A DNA stretch of 64,000 nt from Nemopilema nomurai (taxonomy: Eukaryota > Cnidaria > Scyphozoa > Rhizostomeae > Rhizostomatidae). The position numbers were made by a program, and so were the translations under genes. Below the pieces are notes generated by a model. The model made no database searches and was not told the DNA's origin. It saw only the letters and a program-made list of their open reading frames with translations. Numbering within the stretch: position 1 is the first letter of the stretch; each line of letters begins with the position of its first letter. Below are positions 1-14,263 of the stretch, piece by piece. The stretch covers positions 1,991,820 to 2,055,819 of the forward strand of contig ML133493.1 in NCBI GenBank assembly GCA_003864495.1. Direction: 5' to 3'.

Positions 1-967
1 GGCTTTCATGTGATCAGACATCAACTGCGAGGTTAAAACATCATGTGTGCAGTTTGCTTGACAGCCAATCAGATTAACTGAGCTATCATAATGACTTAAC
101 TGAGCAATTTTTGCAATTTGGGTATACGCTTTCCATTTATCATGACTCAATGCCTTTAAAGTACTTTTTCTCTGACACTCCTCAGAGAATGCAAACGTTG
201 GAAAATGATAAAAAGCTGACAAATGAAAAGCCAGTTGGAGATCAAAAATAGTAGAGCGTGATAAGAAGAGCATATGATTGGCCATAATTGACTAATCACC
301 TTTCAGCTATACTTCTCCAAATTTCCTGAGTATGGCACATTGAAGAAGCCAAAGTGTCATTGAGTTGATGCACAAACTTGAATTTACTTTAATGATAAAC
401 TACTGGTTTTTAATTAGACTGGAACAATATCAGCATCATTTGACATTTCTGCCATTAGCTTTTCTCCCATTTTGATAAATCTAATCCTTTCTGACTGCCA
501 TTCATGCATCTTGCCAGGGCTCCGGTTCTAGCATCAAGTTGCCTTAATCCTTTCTGACAGAAAAACTTGCTTTATCAACCCAAAACTAAATCAAAAATTC
601 TACCCTATCAGGCAAAGTTTCTTCTTGAAATGTTCTGCGATGTTTAAGAGGTAACTGGTAACTGGCTTAAAACAATCATCAAGATCAAATAGCTTTTCAG
701 GAGGATAAGGTAGCAAAGAAGCAAGTGCATAAATATTTCTTAATTTCTTAATTTTAAAGACCTTTAAAGAAGGAAATGCAAAAAATCAAGCGTACCCTCA
801 GAATAAGTTTTCCATAAGCGGTATCAATGCAATGTGCATTGATTTCTAAGTACAGGATGAAAGAATATTCAAGTAACTTTATAATCAAAATACGAGTATA
901 TTTGCATTACTATCACCAATGGAATTTCGTTTACTTCATCAATATCTTCCTGCATATTGAAAAGATT
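1..967. other. 3' flank of the TSP1/sushi/HYR/ILEI gene, no gene seen
   Basis: AT-rich sequence beyond the stop codon of the minus-strand gene that ends at 968. It probably includes that gene's 3' UTR. I see no other coding exon, RNA gene or repeat that I can support. Confidence 0.5.
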
Positions 968-3900
968 TTACACCAAAGGAATTGTTGCCTCGATAATAGC
1001 AGGACCACGACCTGCAGCGGGGGTTGCCTGTTTGACCCAAGCAGGTTTGCTTGTCCCCTTGTACCCAATCATTGCAAAGGAACCTCTATACTGCATTTGG
1101 AAGGACCCTGCAACGCCGCCAAGTCTCTCCAAGGAGCTGTATACATAGTACTGATTCGATCTGGCTGTTGCTTCATCCTGTATACCAACTAATACAATTT
1201 TCCTAAAACCGATAAATGCGAAAAATGCACCACCTGTTGACACCGTCACATCACAGATATATCAGATGTATTATGAAAATGATCCCCTGGATTGGCAATT
1301 ATTAAGTACAATATTCCTGTAATTAGTTGATGGCATGACAATCGGGTTTCAACTACATATAAACGGTATCCTACATCGTCGCATCATTAAAGAAATAATG
1401 ATATCACACTTGCAAGGAACAGCGGCACCATGGTTTTATTCAATTCTTAAGTTTTGCACAAAAAACATTGGTTCTAAATATGATATTGCTGTCACTTTAA
1501 AGTTTGCACTTTAAATCTATCTTTAATATTTGCCAGTTGAAGCTCTTTTGCTATTTGACTGCTGCTTGATGATTAAGAAAATTTGGGTGATTGTCTTTCA
1601 CAGAAGCTAATTTAAAGCACATGTTAAGCAATAAGAAAGGAGGAAGGTTGATAAAGGAGTAACACTGAGTGCAGTGAAATAGTAGAATTTGAAAGCAATT
1701 TGTGCCGCAACTTAACATCAGCCCAATTCTTGGTATTTTGAGCTGTTGTTATTTCATAAGAAAAGCCACGATTCATTTTATCTGAAATGCATATTACCCG
1801 TCAGCTAAATTGTCGACAAAATTCTTCAGATTTACTCTAGCATTCCAATCGCCATGCGTGTCGAAAGAAGCAGCACTCTCAATTGCACCTTAAAGAATAA
1901 AAATTCGTTTTAAGATTTATTTCTTGGCTTAATTTTCACAGGCAGACATCGAGATACGTGGTACTCAAAGAAATTGTGAAAACTACTCCACAAGACTACA
2001 CTTTAATTACACCATAAGCTGGGTACTAAACATCTAGCAAGTCATATCAGGTCAAGAAATTAGAAAATGAGAATCACTGTAATTATTCCCTATAATCTTT
2101 TAAAGTTGAATGTGAAATCACGCTAAAGGTCCTGATGGGACGGTTCAAAGGGTAACTCAAAGCCAAAGCACTTTGTATTTTGGATAGAAACTCGGGATCA
2201 GATTATGAGCGATGAAAGGCCGGAGTTTTTGACTCCGGTCCCATAGTTTTAGTTTTAAACATGGCCCAACGTTTAATAATACTCAGTTATTATTACTCTA
2301 ATAACATCGTTAGATAATATTTAAGCAAAACTTCAATTGTTCCTGCATATAAGTACTTCTATTCTATTACTTCTAAGAATGCAAAAATCTTGTTTCGCGA
2401 TACGACCACGAATCATTTTTAGAACATTAAATAACAAACAAGGATGAAATTGCAATGGGGATCTGGAGAATATTCCGATCTCTAACATTACTTTGAATTT
2501 CTCCTAGTCCAGTCTGGCTAATGTGGAAGTGACTATTAGCTCATCGTCTTTCTAACTTCATATTAAGCCAACCAACCTAACATCACTCTATTATGAGGAA
2601 TCCCATAATCGAAGAAGAAAAGGGAGTTCGCCAGACGTTAGTACGGTACAGAAATCGCAGTCCTAAGTTACAGGACTTGGCTTCAGTGGTACTTTTATGA
2701 CAAAGACGAGTGAACTTTCAAGTTCTGTCAACCTTACTTTCAACATATGGAATCTTTCTGAAAGTTAAAAAGCCGGATTGGGTCTCAATAAAGCCAGAAA
2801 AATATTGTCGATAGTGTATGAGTCATAAGCTTGAATCATGAATGACAGGCCTTGAGCACACTGGGTGTCTTTCAGTTAAATTTGAATGCTGATTACGAGT
2901 ATTGATCCTTACCCGTTTGACCATTCACAACGACCAAGTTGTATCCTCTTCTTTTCGGTGAATGGTCCACCCCGTCTACCTTTATAGTTGCTACCCCACA
3001 AGTACCAGCAACAACAGTTGGATCGTTGCACCCTTCTGACCGAATCTGCACTTGAATGGCCCCTGCAATCAACAATTTACATTTATCGTACATGAAAAGC
3101 ACAAATGGTCATTTTTATATGAGCGATTGACTCGCCAAATAATACCACTATCTCAGGCTACCTAAATACTTTAGATGCATAAAAAAGTCGGTTTCTTTTT
3201 TAAAATATTGACATATCAAGAAAAGCACAAATTGTCATTTTTATATGAGCGATTGACTCGCCAAATAATACCACTATCTCAGGCTACCTAAACACTTTAG
3301 ATGCATAAAAAGTCGGTTTCTTTTTTAAAGTATTGACATATCAAGAAAAGCACAAGTGGTCATTTTTATATGAGCGATTGACTCGCCAAATAATACCACT
3401 ATCTCAGGCTACCTAAACACTTTAGATGCATAAAAAAGTCGGTTTCTTTTTTAAAGTATTGACATATCAAGAAAAGCACAAATGGTCATTTTTATATGAG
3501 CGATTGACTCGCCAAATAATACCACTATCTCAGGCTACCTAAATACTTTAGATGCATAAAAGAAGTCGGTTTCTTTTTGAAAGTATTGACATATCAAGTT
3601 CGAAAAGAATACCATGGCGGATAACTCACGAGTTACGCAGCTAGTCTGGAAGACAGAGCCTTTCCTATCTGTCCCTTTTCCCTGTGGGCAGGGTATACAA
3701 GAGGTGCTATTTGAAGATGGCTGATAATGTCCTTTTGGACAAGCGATGCATGTTGCCAGCCCGTCTGCAGAATAGGTTCCTGGTGTACAAATCTCTGTGG
3801 AAAAAATAAACCTCAGTGTTGCACTTATAGACTGCAATAACAACTTTACTTACAAATGTTTTGTTATCAAAAGCTGAGAGACTAGAAACACGAATTAAAG

Positions 3901-6900
3901 CTAGCTTACAAACCCAATTAATTTTGCTTTTCGCGAATTTTACTTTTTTTTTATAGTTCCGTTAATTGTTACTTTCACACACACAGCTGTGTTTAAATGC
4001 TGTTATCTTATCCTGTCCAAAAAGTCGTCTTTCCAAATATTCATGAAATATATTTACTCTATGGAACAATGAACTAGGGTTACGACATTATTCTGTTAAC
4101 TTGCATGGCACCAGCAGCTCTTTTTCTTTCTTAAAAAAGTTTTACTTCAAAATGGAATACATGGAAGAAAATAAGGAATTAAATAAAAAATTGGCAATTT
4201 TGAGAAATGTTACTTTTGCATTGGGTGTAATTTGAAGATCTGTATCCATGGGTTGAGAAACCGGCCTTACACGGCTTACACATCAGCTGACCCTCGGTAT
4301 CCTGGTAGGTTCCCATCGGACAAACAACACAGGTCTTCGTGTCCGCCTTGTACATTGTACCAGCAGGGCATTTGACTAGAAGAAATTATTTCTCGATTAG
4401 ATTGTTTTCTGCGCTTCTCCTCAAAAAAGTAGGAAAGTTTCCCCCCCTGCCCAATTTGTGTATCTTGTCTCATACGAATTTATTTCCGAATTCAGACAAG
4501 AAGCTCAAACTAAATCTCATTGGATAAAAACGTCTTTATGGCTCAGTGATATTAGAATGACATCTATGCAATGCCACCTTACACAGTAATTGGTATTATT
4601 TACTTTTTTACTTCTACCTAGCATGCGAATATAGTTTAAGACACTGAGAAGCTTAAGCTTATCGAGTAGTGTCCTGGTCCTTCCTCTCGATGTGACAATT
4701 CCTCTCGTGATTTCTTATGCCTGGAATTACAGAGAGTTGGCGACTCTCCTTAATCAGGGTGAAAGTTTGGTCATGCTAAGGAATCACGGACCCTTGGGTC
4801 TGTAGTTAGCGTCTCTAACAACTGGCACACACACGTAAGTGTGCAAGGAAAACTTTCAACTATTGTTGCTCGAGAGATCCACTGCAAAATGCTAACCACA
4901 GAAATGCGCTTTAAAGTGGCACTACGTGTATCTAACTTTGCTGTATATAGTGGGTTATTTCTTTTGAGACGGATACAATAAACAATCATCTGTTGTATCA
5001 GATTAGCTAGTTTTACAAGCCCCCTTTTGATAACGAGGAGAGAACAAGACAGAAAAGACTGAGAAGAGGCTTTTACCGCATTTTGATCTCTCGTTTGTCG
5101 GACGGTCCCATTGAAATTGTGATGCTAGATCCGGCTTCACAAGCCAATTGCGGAGCCTTTTCTTCCATGACAATGTTAGCGGCGGAGGCTTGAATTTTAG
5201 AAGCAATGACTCTCTTTACCTAAAACGAAAGATGATTATGTCGACCCTATACAGCGCAGGAAAAGTAAGATGACGGCAACGTGGATAGCGCCTTGGTTGA
5301 CAAGTTGTAAGAAGGTGGATTTCATCCTAACGTCAACTCAATGTTGACAACTGTCTTGATTTCAAATGATAGTGCTCCAGAGTAGGCCACGAAATAAAGA
5401 AAGACAGAAATAGGTCCAGCTACGCTCTACACTTAAAAATCATTGTTCATTTCGTTAATAGCCTTTGGGACTCAAGATTTTGAAAATTTTTCCTGATGTT
5501 TATTTAAATAAAAATAAGATTTCTTGAATTTTCAAAAATATAGAAGACGGCCATTTCAGCTATGAATACAGTTGGTAAACGACTCATTTGACAACTGCAT
5601 AACAACGTTAAGGTGGCTGAATGACTTAAGGCAACCTCTTTGCCAAGGGACCCCATGGTGCTAATGATCTGCGCCATTTTCGCCATCTCCGTGTTTTGGT
5701 CTGTGCTCGGGGCTGTGTCCTTCACGTAAAAGTCGAACGTGATGTGAATTTGGTCTGAAACGGCGCCTGTACTCCTCTTCTTGACTGATGAGCACGTGAC
5801 CTTGACGTTCTCCAACGCACAGTGCTGCGTTTGTTGCGTGCAGTAAAGGCTGGCTATGACCGGGTCCCGCATCAATGCAGTCACAACTTCGGTCTTCAAT
5901 TTTGCGATGTCGGTCTGTGAACAGGATCCTCCGACTAGCTTGAAAGGCTTTTTGGCCTCTGATGGAGGCTTCCCCTCTACAAAGACCAAAGCAAAGTCGC
6001 CATCTTATCTGTAGCCCAAATACGTATAAATCGTTTTACTAAGTAAGCTATTGGCTCTACTTATTGCACCGTTGCAGCTGTTATCAAAAGTCATCAAAAC
6101 AATGTCATCAAAACAATGTCATCAAAACATGCAAGAAGAATCATTACTGGAAAAGCATCTGTTATTTGTCAGAAATAAACGATAAAATAAACGAAACAGC
6201 GACAAGAATGTGAAACGATTGTGCTCTGGAGAAAGTAGCTTCTTGTCTGAATAATAATCTCTCTAAATCAAACTGCTTGTATTTTCTATCCTAGTATTCA
6301 GCAATTATGCATAACATGTAGTAATTAGGCATTGTATTATGAACTGCTTGCTAATAATGTGATCACATCATCAATAATATTTCGTGCAAATTTTTCGTTA
6401 ACTGTAAACTCTGCGGAAGCCGCACATCTTCTATTGCATCTACTCGGGAAAAGCCATTAGCTGGTAACAGTAAAATGGAACTTACTAGAACAGTCTGGCC
6501 ATGGGCTCTTGCCACTTGGAATTGGCAGGAACATTTGGGGATTGGTCGGGTCGAATTGGTTCTGTCCCTTCCACGCTCCATCAGCGGTGCAGATATAAAA
6601 ATCGTACAAGGTGGGTATTCCCTCGCCTTGCAGAAACCAGAACTCAGACTTACAAGCTGCCGTGCAAACGAAGACTTCCTCCACTCCCATCTTCTTAATG
6701 TTGCAGGTGGTGGCGCCATGTTTTGGAGGATCGTACTTCGGGCATTTCATTCCTATACAAGATTTGCACACACATATATTTGCGAGAACATCTTGCAATA
6801 GAATATACAACTGTAATTATATTTTATACGATTTTATTTATGCCAAATGTTTTCAACTGATTGTTGCAATCCCATAATCATACATTATTCTCTTTTATTA

Positions 6901-9900
6901 GAGACTATATATGCGCTTTTGGTAAAACGTTTAATTATTACCGATGAAGTTGAAAGTCAAAGCGTTTACAAAGTTGAATTTTCATTTCTGAGTATATGTT
7001 ATGTATAATGTATGTACTCAATTGTAAATAACTGAGGGAGAAAACCTTCTCTGCCAGGCAGAAGATTCATTTGATAAACAATTGCAAGAAAATGTATCAA
7101 AAGAAAAGTATAACTTTTATTGACCACCTCGTTAGAGCCTATACTGGTACCAAAATTTTATGGAGACTAAACAAAGAATCTATGCAAATAAAAAAACATC
7201 CAGCGAGTGAACTTCTTGCTGTAATTGACGCCAAAGTCAGAAACCTTATAACTTACTTGAAACTTGCACGTTAAATTCACACGTAGCTTCGTTGAGTGCT
7301 CTATCGTGCGCAACGTATTTGATCCTGAATGTTCCTTTGTCGAATTTCTGTCCATTCTGGTGACTTGGCGCTGTCGAGATGGCGTTCGCCGGGTCCACGT
7401 TGTCAGAGAACACCGGGTGGCTCCAAATCACCGTGTGCGGGATTGTTGCAGTGGATACGATGACATCCTTAGGACAAAACTCAACCTTCGGTGGCTCAGT
7501 ATCTGTAACGCAAGTTTCTAGCCTTTGAATTTATGAAACAGAAACTTTTATATTATTTTCTATCTTATTTGCACTTCTATATTGCATCTTCTAAAACATT
7601 AAAACATATGCACAGGGTTTTCCTTCAAGCGACTTCAGAGACGTTTGAAATACAACAACCTGTGTAATACAATTGACTTTGTATCTTATTATTGCAAAAG
7701 AGGCTATGTATAGTCTCGTTATGGTGCATCCTCTGTCACATGCTTCTTGAATAATCATATACAATACCTTTTGCTTCGACATTAGCCGTGCATTTCCTTA
7801 TGTTTCCCGCAGCATCAGTGGCTGTATATTCAACCGCCACGGGGGAACCAACAGTTACCTTGATTGGCGACCTGGCACTAGTAGACACAGTCACGTGACC
7901 ACTGTTGTCACTTGCGGTTGCATCCGGCAGCTCGATGTTTGCAAAATTTTCGTTCGGCTCGTTTGGGTGTGCAGGGATGACTGGACACGTGATCTGTGGC
8001 AGAATGGAATCTAAAAGAAATGGGATGGAATTAGTGTCGCGAGAGTGTAATGGATACATGTGTCAGCATATAAATCATTCGGCTAGGTTATTCGGCATCT
8101 GAACTAGATATCGAAACACTTATCCCGCCTTTTTACTCTTCGTAAAAGCAAGATTAAATGTCAATTGATACCAATTTTTTTCTGCTGCTTCTATTAAATG
8201 GGCAGCAGATAAGGGAAGGGGAAAATTATTGAATTACTTTAAAAGGATAGTATAAAAATACTTTCCAGGTTTCATTTTCAAGTTTGCCCTACATAATAAA
8301 TCCTGCCATTGCCAGACTCTTTCCCAAAACAATTCATTAGTTTAGCTGTTTCCAGATTATGTTTGAATATTGTTCGAGACCTTTATCCCATTCCCTTTAC
8401 GAAAGCAATAAATCAACCGTACTACAGTAGAACCAATTCATATCAAGTGAGAGTATCCTCACAAATCAAAGGTGATCATACCTTTACACGTCCCCAACGA
8501 GCTGCTCCAGTGACCAGATGTCAGACAGACAACGTACGCGCGCCCGTCTAAAGGATAATTTCGGTTGCATGACACAGAACATGTTGCCCCGCAAGAGCTG
8601 CTCGCTCCGTCACATGCTGACTCGTGCAGAACTCCGTGAGCAGGCGCAACGATGGCTGGACAAGTTGTGGCTGCAAAGGAAAAACAGAAAGTCACCTTCC
8701 GGTATTTGAAGGCACGCGACCGTGGCATTTCGATGCTTCTTGTGATACAAAAGAACATTGCCATGTCTCTGACTGGTCACAGAACGCAAATACCTCCTGG
8801 CTTTGAGAGCCTTTTTACGAAAGTACCATACTGTACAGCCGATGCAGTGCCATTAGAGAAATGCAATGCCCAGGCAATGCTGCTACATGCAAGAAAAATG
8901 TTAACATAAGACCATTATAAACAATGTAACAAGACATTCGCTTTTTTACAAAGTTCGACTTAAGCACCGCATCGCTATGAAATGCTATTTTTTGACCATC
9001 ATGAGGGTGGGACCCTTAACTGATCACCACATCTGTCGCCTAAGCTTGCATGTAAATAAACACCTATGTTGTACAGTTGTAGTTCTTGTGATGTACATTA
9101 TGTTTATTTACATTCAGCAACATCGCTTTTTTGGGTTTGATAAACTGCTCGTTTGCTTTAAACTTCTTTACGTTTGTGAGTAATACCACAATCTATTGCT
9201 CTGACATTTGTGCAAGAAATGTAGGATGTGACGTACGTTTTTTTCGCGTCTCCCTCTGCTCATTTGGGCAAGACGTAGGGCCTATCCCAACGCAGTCATT
9301 GTGAGCTCCCTTGAACAGCGTGGTTCCCTTGTATCTTCTGGCTCTTTCCTCATTAGGACACGTTCCACTGTTTGCGATCATCACCCAGTTGCTCCAGTCT
9401 TCAAGAGTGCAGTGTAGATATGGACACATGCCTATTGCAAAATAGTTATAAAACATAGTTATACTGGTACTGGGCTCCTAAAAAATCTGGTTCAGAGACC
9501 AGTGAGTTTTTTGGCAGCTGGTTGGTGCTCCTTCACAGTTGCTGTTCCAAAGCAAAGAAGATCGAACGCTACGTGTGGAGAATTAACACTAATTAATGGC
9601 AATTAGCAATCATCGACTATCACTTCAATTAAAATAATCATATAGACTACAATTATGAATAATAATCTTTCGCGTAGCATTTCTTGTACGTCTTCTTATT
9701 CTTTCATAGCATACAATAGTTTTATATTCATCCACTAAAAAGCACGCACTTACAATACTTTCTGTTATTGGTTTGTCTTGTCTGGCAAGAGTCCTGGATA
9801 CCGTTGCAATTGCTTTGTTGTTCAATGTACTGATAAGTGGGAGTGAAGTCCCTATAGTTCGTCTGAGTGGCACACTGACCATCAGGGACATTTCCCGCCC

Positions 9901-12371
9901 ACGCACTCCAGTTAGAAGCCTCGCATCTCGCCGCGTGTCTACAATTGCCTGTAAACAAGAAATGTTACAACCAGTTTATTCTACTACCAGGAATACTCTC
10001 CAGTCTAAATATATTTTAAGATAGTTGAGGATTAATTTAAAAAAAACTTCAGGCAACGACCCTTTCCAAATTTATGCAAGAAGTATTTAATACTTAATCA
10101 TTTTTGCAGGAATCTGAAAGATCAGATGCAACCATCGACTGCTCATTTTTTCAATTATTGGTTGATTGGGTTTTGGGGATCTCCCAATCTAAATGCTTAT
10201 TCAGTGCAGCAATAAACGAGAGTATGATAACTCCCTTCTATCTCCTGAAAAACGTTACAATGACTGGCATAAGCTTATGAAAACACAATTCAAGGTTAAA
10301 AATTAATTGCAGAGTGAAGTATTTAAAATGAATTTGATTTGAAAAGCATAGTTTTCGGTGTTATGGGGATCGCCAAGGTCTCTTCGATCCCTTTTTATGT
10401 TGCTGTTGTTGAAACTCACACCAAGTCCTTGTTTGTGAGTCATTGTCACGTGGGCAGGTTGTCACGGTCCCACTGCAACTTCCGACTCGATGGACATATG
10501 TGTACGTCTTCTGGGCATATCTATACCTCCTCTGTGTGCCACATGTTCCCTTTGTAACAGAGCCCTGGAAAGGCCCCCAGCCTCCCCAACGACAGTGATC
10601 TATAACCCTACAGGAGCCTGGAAGTGATGTAAAAGGCAAAGTTAGCAAACGTTAGAAATATTGACGTCAAAAATTGAGTTCCACCGTTGAAGAAATATAT
10701 GAGATTATAATAGGACTGCGAAGCTACACGTGCACCGGGTCCTTTTGTGTTTGTTAATGACTGGAATTCGTCTCTCTTCCTTCACAATAAAAGACCAACA
10801 ACAATAATGATTAGGTGTTGAACATTGAAGTTAGTATGGCCTTGGCCTTTGCACGTCATAAGTTATAAAAAAGGTATTAAGAACCCCTGCTTAAAACAGA
10901 TTAGGCCCAATGTTGGCAGACGTAAGCATTACATGTTACATTTGCGATCTTAACCACGCGCTACTTCAAATAAGTGTATCACCGCATTCTGAGAAATGAA
11001 GTTATAACAGCAGTGTTGACGCTCTATCAATGTAAATTAAGGCGGATTACATAGGACAGTTTCAGGGTGGATTTTGTCGGTTATTGTCGTGTTGATTTAA
11101 AGTTAAATCAAAATAATTTAACGTGAAGATAAAGCTCTTATTGATGTATTTAATAAATGCAATGACAGAAAAGGGCTGGAAATAAACAGGCTTAGCGCTT
11201 GGAATCTGCAGCAGACTTTAGTAGTTGCAGTTAACAGTCCAAAGCCAAAATGAAATTTGCTCATCTGTATAGCTGTCTAAATAACAACCATCTGCAAATA
11301 GGATCAGCTGTCTGGCGATCTATTCCATGATGAGCGAATGCTTTCCACTGCACACATAAAACCACTTCGGCATTTTCCTTTTTCCTTTCAGGAAACCGCC
11401 GTCAGAACTTTCGAGGAAAGAAGCTCGATAATTTATTTTTATCTTTATGCGAGTTCAACATCAATATCAGTAACAGTGCCCCCCATACAGAGCGTAAATC
11501 GACATTCACAATGCTTTGTCGTGTACAATACGGCTGATATCATGACTCCCGACCGATTCATCTAGCAAAAAAAGCGTCCAGAATGGAAGTCCTTCTGGGA
11601 GTGCTGAAGTGATTGCGTTGGATAAGGTTTTTGTCAATTCTGCTTGAAGCATAGTTTTATCTTCAATCCTATCCCTCGTTCTCTATGGCATATTTGCTTT
11701 TCTTAAATTAGATCGTTTGCGAAGATCTATTGACTCATTACCAACATATGCAACTGTTAGCAACTAGCACCGTAATCGAATTATATCTAATTTCTAACGC
11801 CCCCAGAATATTTTAAAAGTTCTTGAGAAAACTCTACTGCAACACACATCTAGAAAATTGCGCTCTGAACGTGCAGGTAACGTAGAAATACAGCTCGTAG
11901 CTATTTGTTACATACAGCGATAATTCGTTGAGTCCAATACCTGGCACTTCTATGTTTCCTATCAAAAAGGGCTTGAACAAATCACAAGTAACTTCCAATG
12001 GAGAGAAGAGGGTGATTCTCTCAACAAGAGTAACTAGTGAATGAATCTCTAAATAGGAGTGATGAGCATCTCTCATTTGAGTATTATTTCAGGAGAGTGA
12101 AATTTTGTAATGCCTTACACAGGTATCTCGCCTGGTCTCTACTTGAGCAACTGGTGCTTCCTGGGCAACCACTACTCCGCTTGTGTGTACTGTAGATATG
12201 ATTGGCCTTTTGCTGTTGCCATCTGCACGAACCGTGCGCCACCGAGGGCGACCAAGTTCCCCATTGGGTATAACACGTTGTATAGGTACAGCTACTGCTT
12301 CCTCCTCCGCAAGAGAGAACTTTGTTCACTTGTATGGCCAAAACCACAGCGAATATAGAAATTTCTCTCAT
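968..12371 (-). CDS. Secreted mosaic protein: TSP1-like x4, sushi, HYR x2, GCC2/GCC3 x2, ILEI/FAM3 (SVEP1-like core)
   Basis: Fifteen exons: 12371-12119, 10617-10420, 9948-9754, 9431-9237, 8670-8482, 8010-7768, 7502-7257, 6752-6486, 5976-5636, 5219-5077, 4375-4214, 3794-3630, 3062-2913, 1888-1798, 1202-968; about 1,023 residues. Seen: a signal peptide starting MREISIF; four Cys/Trp-rich TSP1-like modules (residues about 20-280); a sushi module (281-343); two HYR modules (344-506); a long sushi-like module ending PWPDCS (507-595); an unrecognised block (596-756); two GCC2/GCC3 modules (757-865); and an ILEI domain (866-1023) with RGYNLVVVNG, a FDT motif, VLVGIQDEA and YRGSFAMIGYKG. Nearly all introns are phase 1, as in shuffled extracellular proteins. 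The sushi-HYR-HYR-sushi-GCC2 order recalls vertebrate SVEP1. The role is inferred to be adhesion or matrix. Exon 5219-5077 appears to carry one extra A (AAAA) that breaks the frame, and the 5636 donor (GTTGCC) is weak. There is an alternative first exon at 14531-14264. Confidence 0.75.
2220..2238. repeat. Short perfect hairpin
   Basis: Inverted 7-base arms (CCGGAGT / ACTCCGG) around a 5-base loop, in the intron between the first two ILEI exons. It may be the remnant of a mobile element or chance. No function is claimed. Confidence 0.3.
3096..3600. repeat. Tandem array, four copies of a ~126-bp unit
   Basis: The word GAGCGATTGACTCGCC recurs at 3121, 3247, 3372 and 3498 (periods 126, 125, 126), with the surrounding unit nearly identical in each copy. 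The array fills almost all of the 567-bp intron (3629-3063) between the second GCC2/GCC3 exon and the first ILEI exon. The very low divergence points to recent tandem duplication. Confidence 0.95.
6091..6130. repeat. 14-bp direct repeat, about three copies
   Basis: TCATCAAAACAATG occurs twice in tandem at 6091 and 6105, followed by a partial third copy. It lies in an intron and is probably slippage. Confidence 0.8.
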
Positions 12372-14263
12372 TTTGAGCCTAGCTTTGCCTTGTTGAAGGC
12401 CAAAAATGACATACACAGAGCTTCTGTCGGTGCATAATTTTGTAAATCATATACAGTGCTTTGAAATTTGCCTAGCTGCCTTGTAGAATAAACCACTCCA
12501 TGATTTAACCAATTCTAGGCGCTTTTTTCAAGTGCTGCTTTTTGTTTTTTGAAATGTTTGCCAAGCAGTGGCAAAGCAATCTGTTTTCATGTTCCTGATC
12601 AGTTATGAGAGGTAGAAGAGGGTTTGATCCATATTTTCAAGACGGAATATGCACATTGCTTTATTTAGCTATAATAATGCTTTATATAGCCATATTAGCT
12701 ATAAAGGTTTTGCAGTGTTGGGGAGTTTTCCAAGTATTGAATACAAAAAAGGCAGGCAGTGGTGCAAAAATCAAGCATCGATAAATCAGTCAGTATTTTC
12801 AGAAATCCTGAGTTCATTAACAACGAGACAAGCCTTCAGATACCTCTATTACAGAGGATCACACCATTAAACTCTTGGACTTTGCCAGGAAGATGTGCGT
12901 GGCGTTAATTGAATTTTTTATTCAAAAGATGTTTAGAGGAAGATGCCGAAGATATAAAACTGCCCTTTGATTTGATTTAGCAGCAAAAAAGAAAGTCCAC
13001 TAGACTGGTAATATTTCTCGTCGATGAAAGTGTTTTTTCACAGACATCGTTATGCAAAATCATGGATACTAAAGATAAACTTCTCTTTCTACGCGAAATA
13101 TCAGTCAGTATTACTTTGAGGTTGCTTTTGAAAAATTCAAGAAATCAACGTTGCAACCGAATAAGATTTCGAGCCCATTAATATCGCTGAACATCTGCAT
13201 TAATTCGCATGTAAACCGCATTTAATACTAAGCTAGGAACAGCAGCTGTCATGCTTTGAATGATTGGTAATCAGCACAGTAACTGGGTTACTGGCTACCC
13301 GAATACTACTTATGACAAGGAAGTGCAAGACGTCACTTGGGTTGTTAGGGTTGCACCTTGAAACAGTTCTCGAATACAGGCATCAGTAACGCATATGCAC
13401 TAATGTAGAGAGAGAGCAAATGGATAACAGAGGTGAGGCCAAAACACGAAAGAGAGGCACCCTTGTCACCATCAAGGCAGACAGTCTAAAGTAAACACAA
13501 TATTAAGAAAGAGGGTAAGAGAAAATGCTGTCTGTGTATTTGAACAGATCTTCAAATATTGCCCTTGTATGGTAGCTTCCAGGCTTATACAATCAAAGAT
13601 GGAATTTCTGTGCAAACCTATGAATGATTATTAGCAAAAGACGAAAGGAAAACTCTCAAGGTTGTTTGTGTTAGAGTTTGTGAATGCCGTTATAACATCC
13701 ACTCGTACTTCTTCGAAGGCAGATGAAGCAGCTCCCTTGTGACTTTGAATCGAAATATTATAAGTGCTAACTTTTACTCAGTCACCAAAAAACTTTAAAA
13801 AATTACTGCCTGTTTAACCTAGCATTGATATATTTGCTTTCATTCTTTAGAACCGCGGTGCTATTTTAAATAATTGTGAACAACAATTCAAACCATTTCA
13901 GAACTTGTTTCTGAATAAGAATAGAAAAAGTATAATGCTTTGTGTTTTTCTAGAAGTTTCCAAAATTTCTGTTTAAAAAAGTTGACATCGACATTGGTCA
14001 TATGCCGTTCTTTCTGGGAACATGCGAAGCGGAACAGAAATATTTGAAATTTCGAGCTTCTTCCCTCGAGATATTCAACTCGTGCCAGCTCTAAATGCAC
14101 TGATTTCTAAGCTTCATTGGTTTTACAGAGATGTTCCATTGATAAGCAGAGGAGAGTTTTGTTTGATCGGTACTGAAGCTATCTCTAGCCACAAGCATTT
14201 CTAGGGGCAGCTGACCGCAACACCCAATAACGAGGAAGTGGGTTAAAACTACGGTATGCTTAC

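Noticed and set aside
827..1192. Plus-strand ORF over the last ILEI exon
   Set aside because: Antisense shadow of the minus-strand exon 1202-968, which matches the ILEI domain.
3096..3600. CRISPR-like array
   Set aside because: Head-to-tail copies of one 126-bp unit without unique spacers, inside a metazoan intron.
5003..5206. ORF reading KFKPPPLTLSWKKRL
   Set aside because: A stop lies directly after the splice acceptor in that frame; the VKRVIASKIQ frame fits the upstream exon phase.
11834..12076. Minus ORF containing VTCDLFKPFLIGNIEV
   Set aside because: No convincing splice sites in phase 1 and no Cys/Trp pattern like the neighbouring modules; treated as intron.
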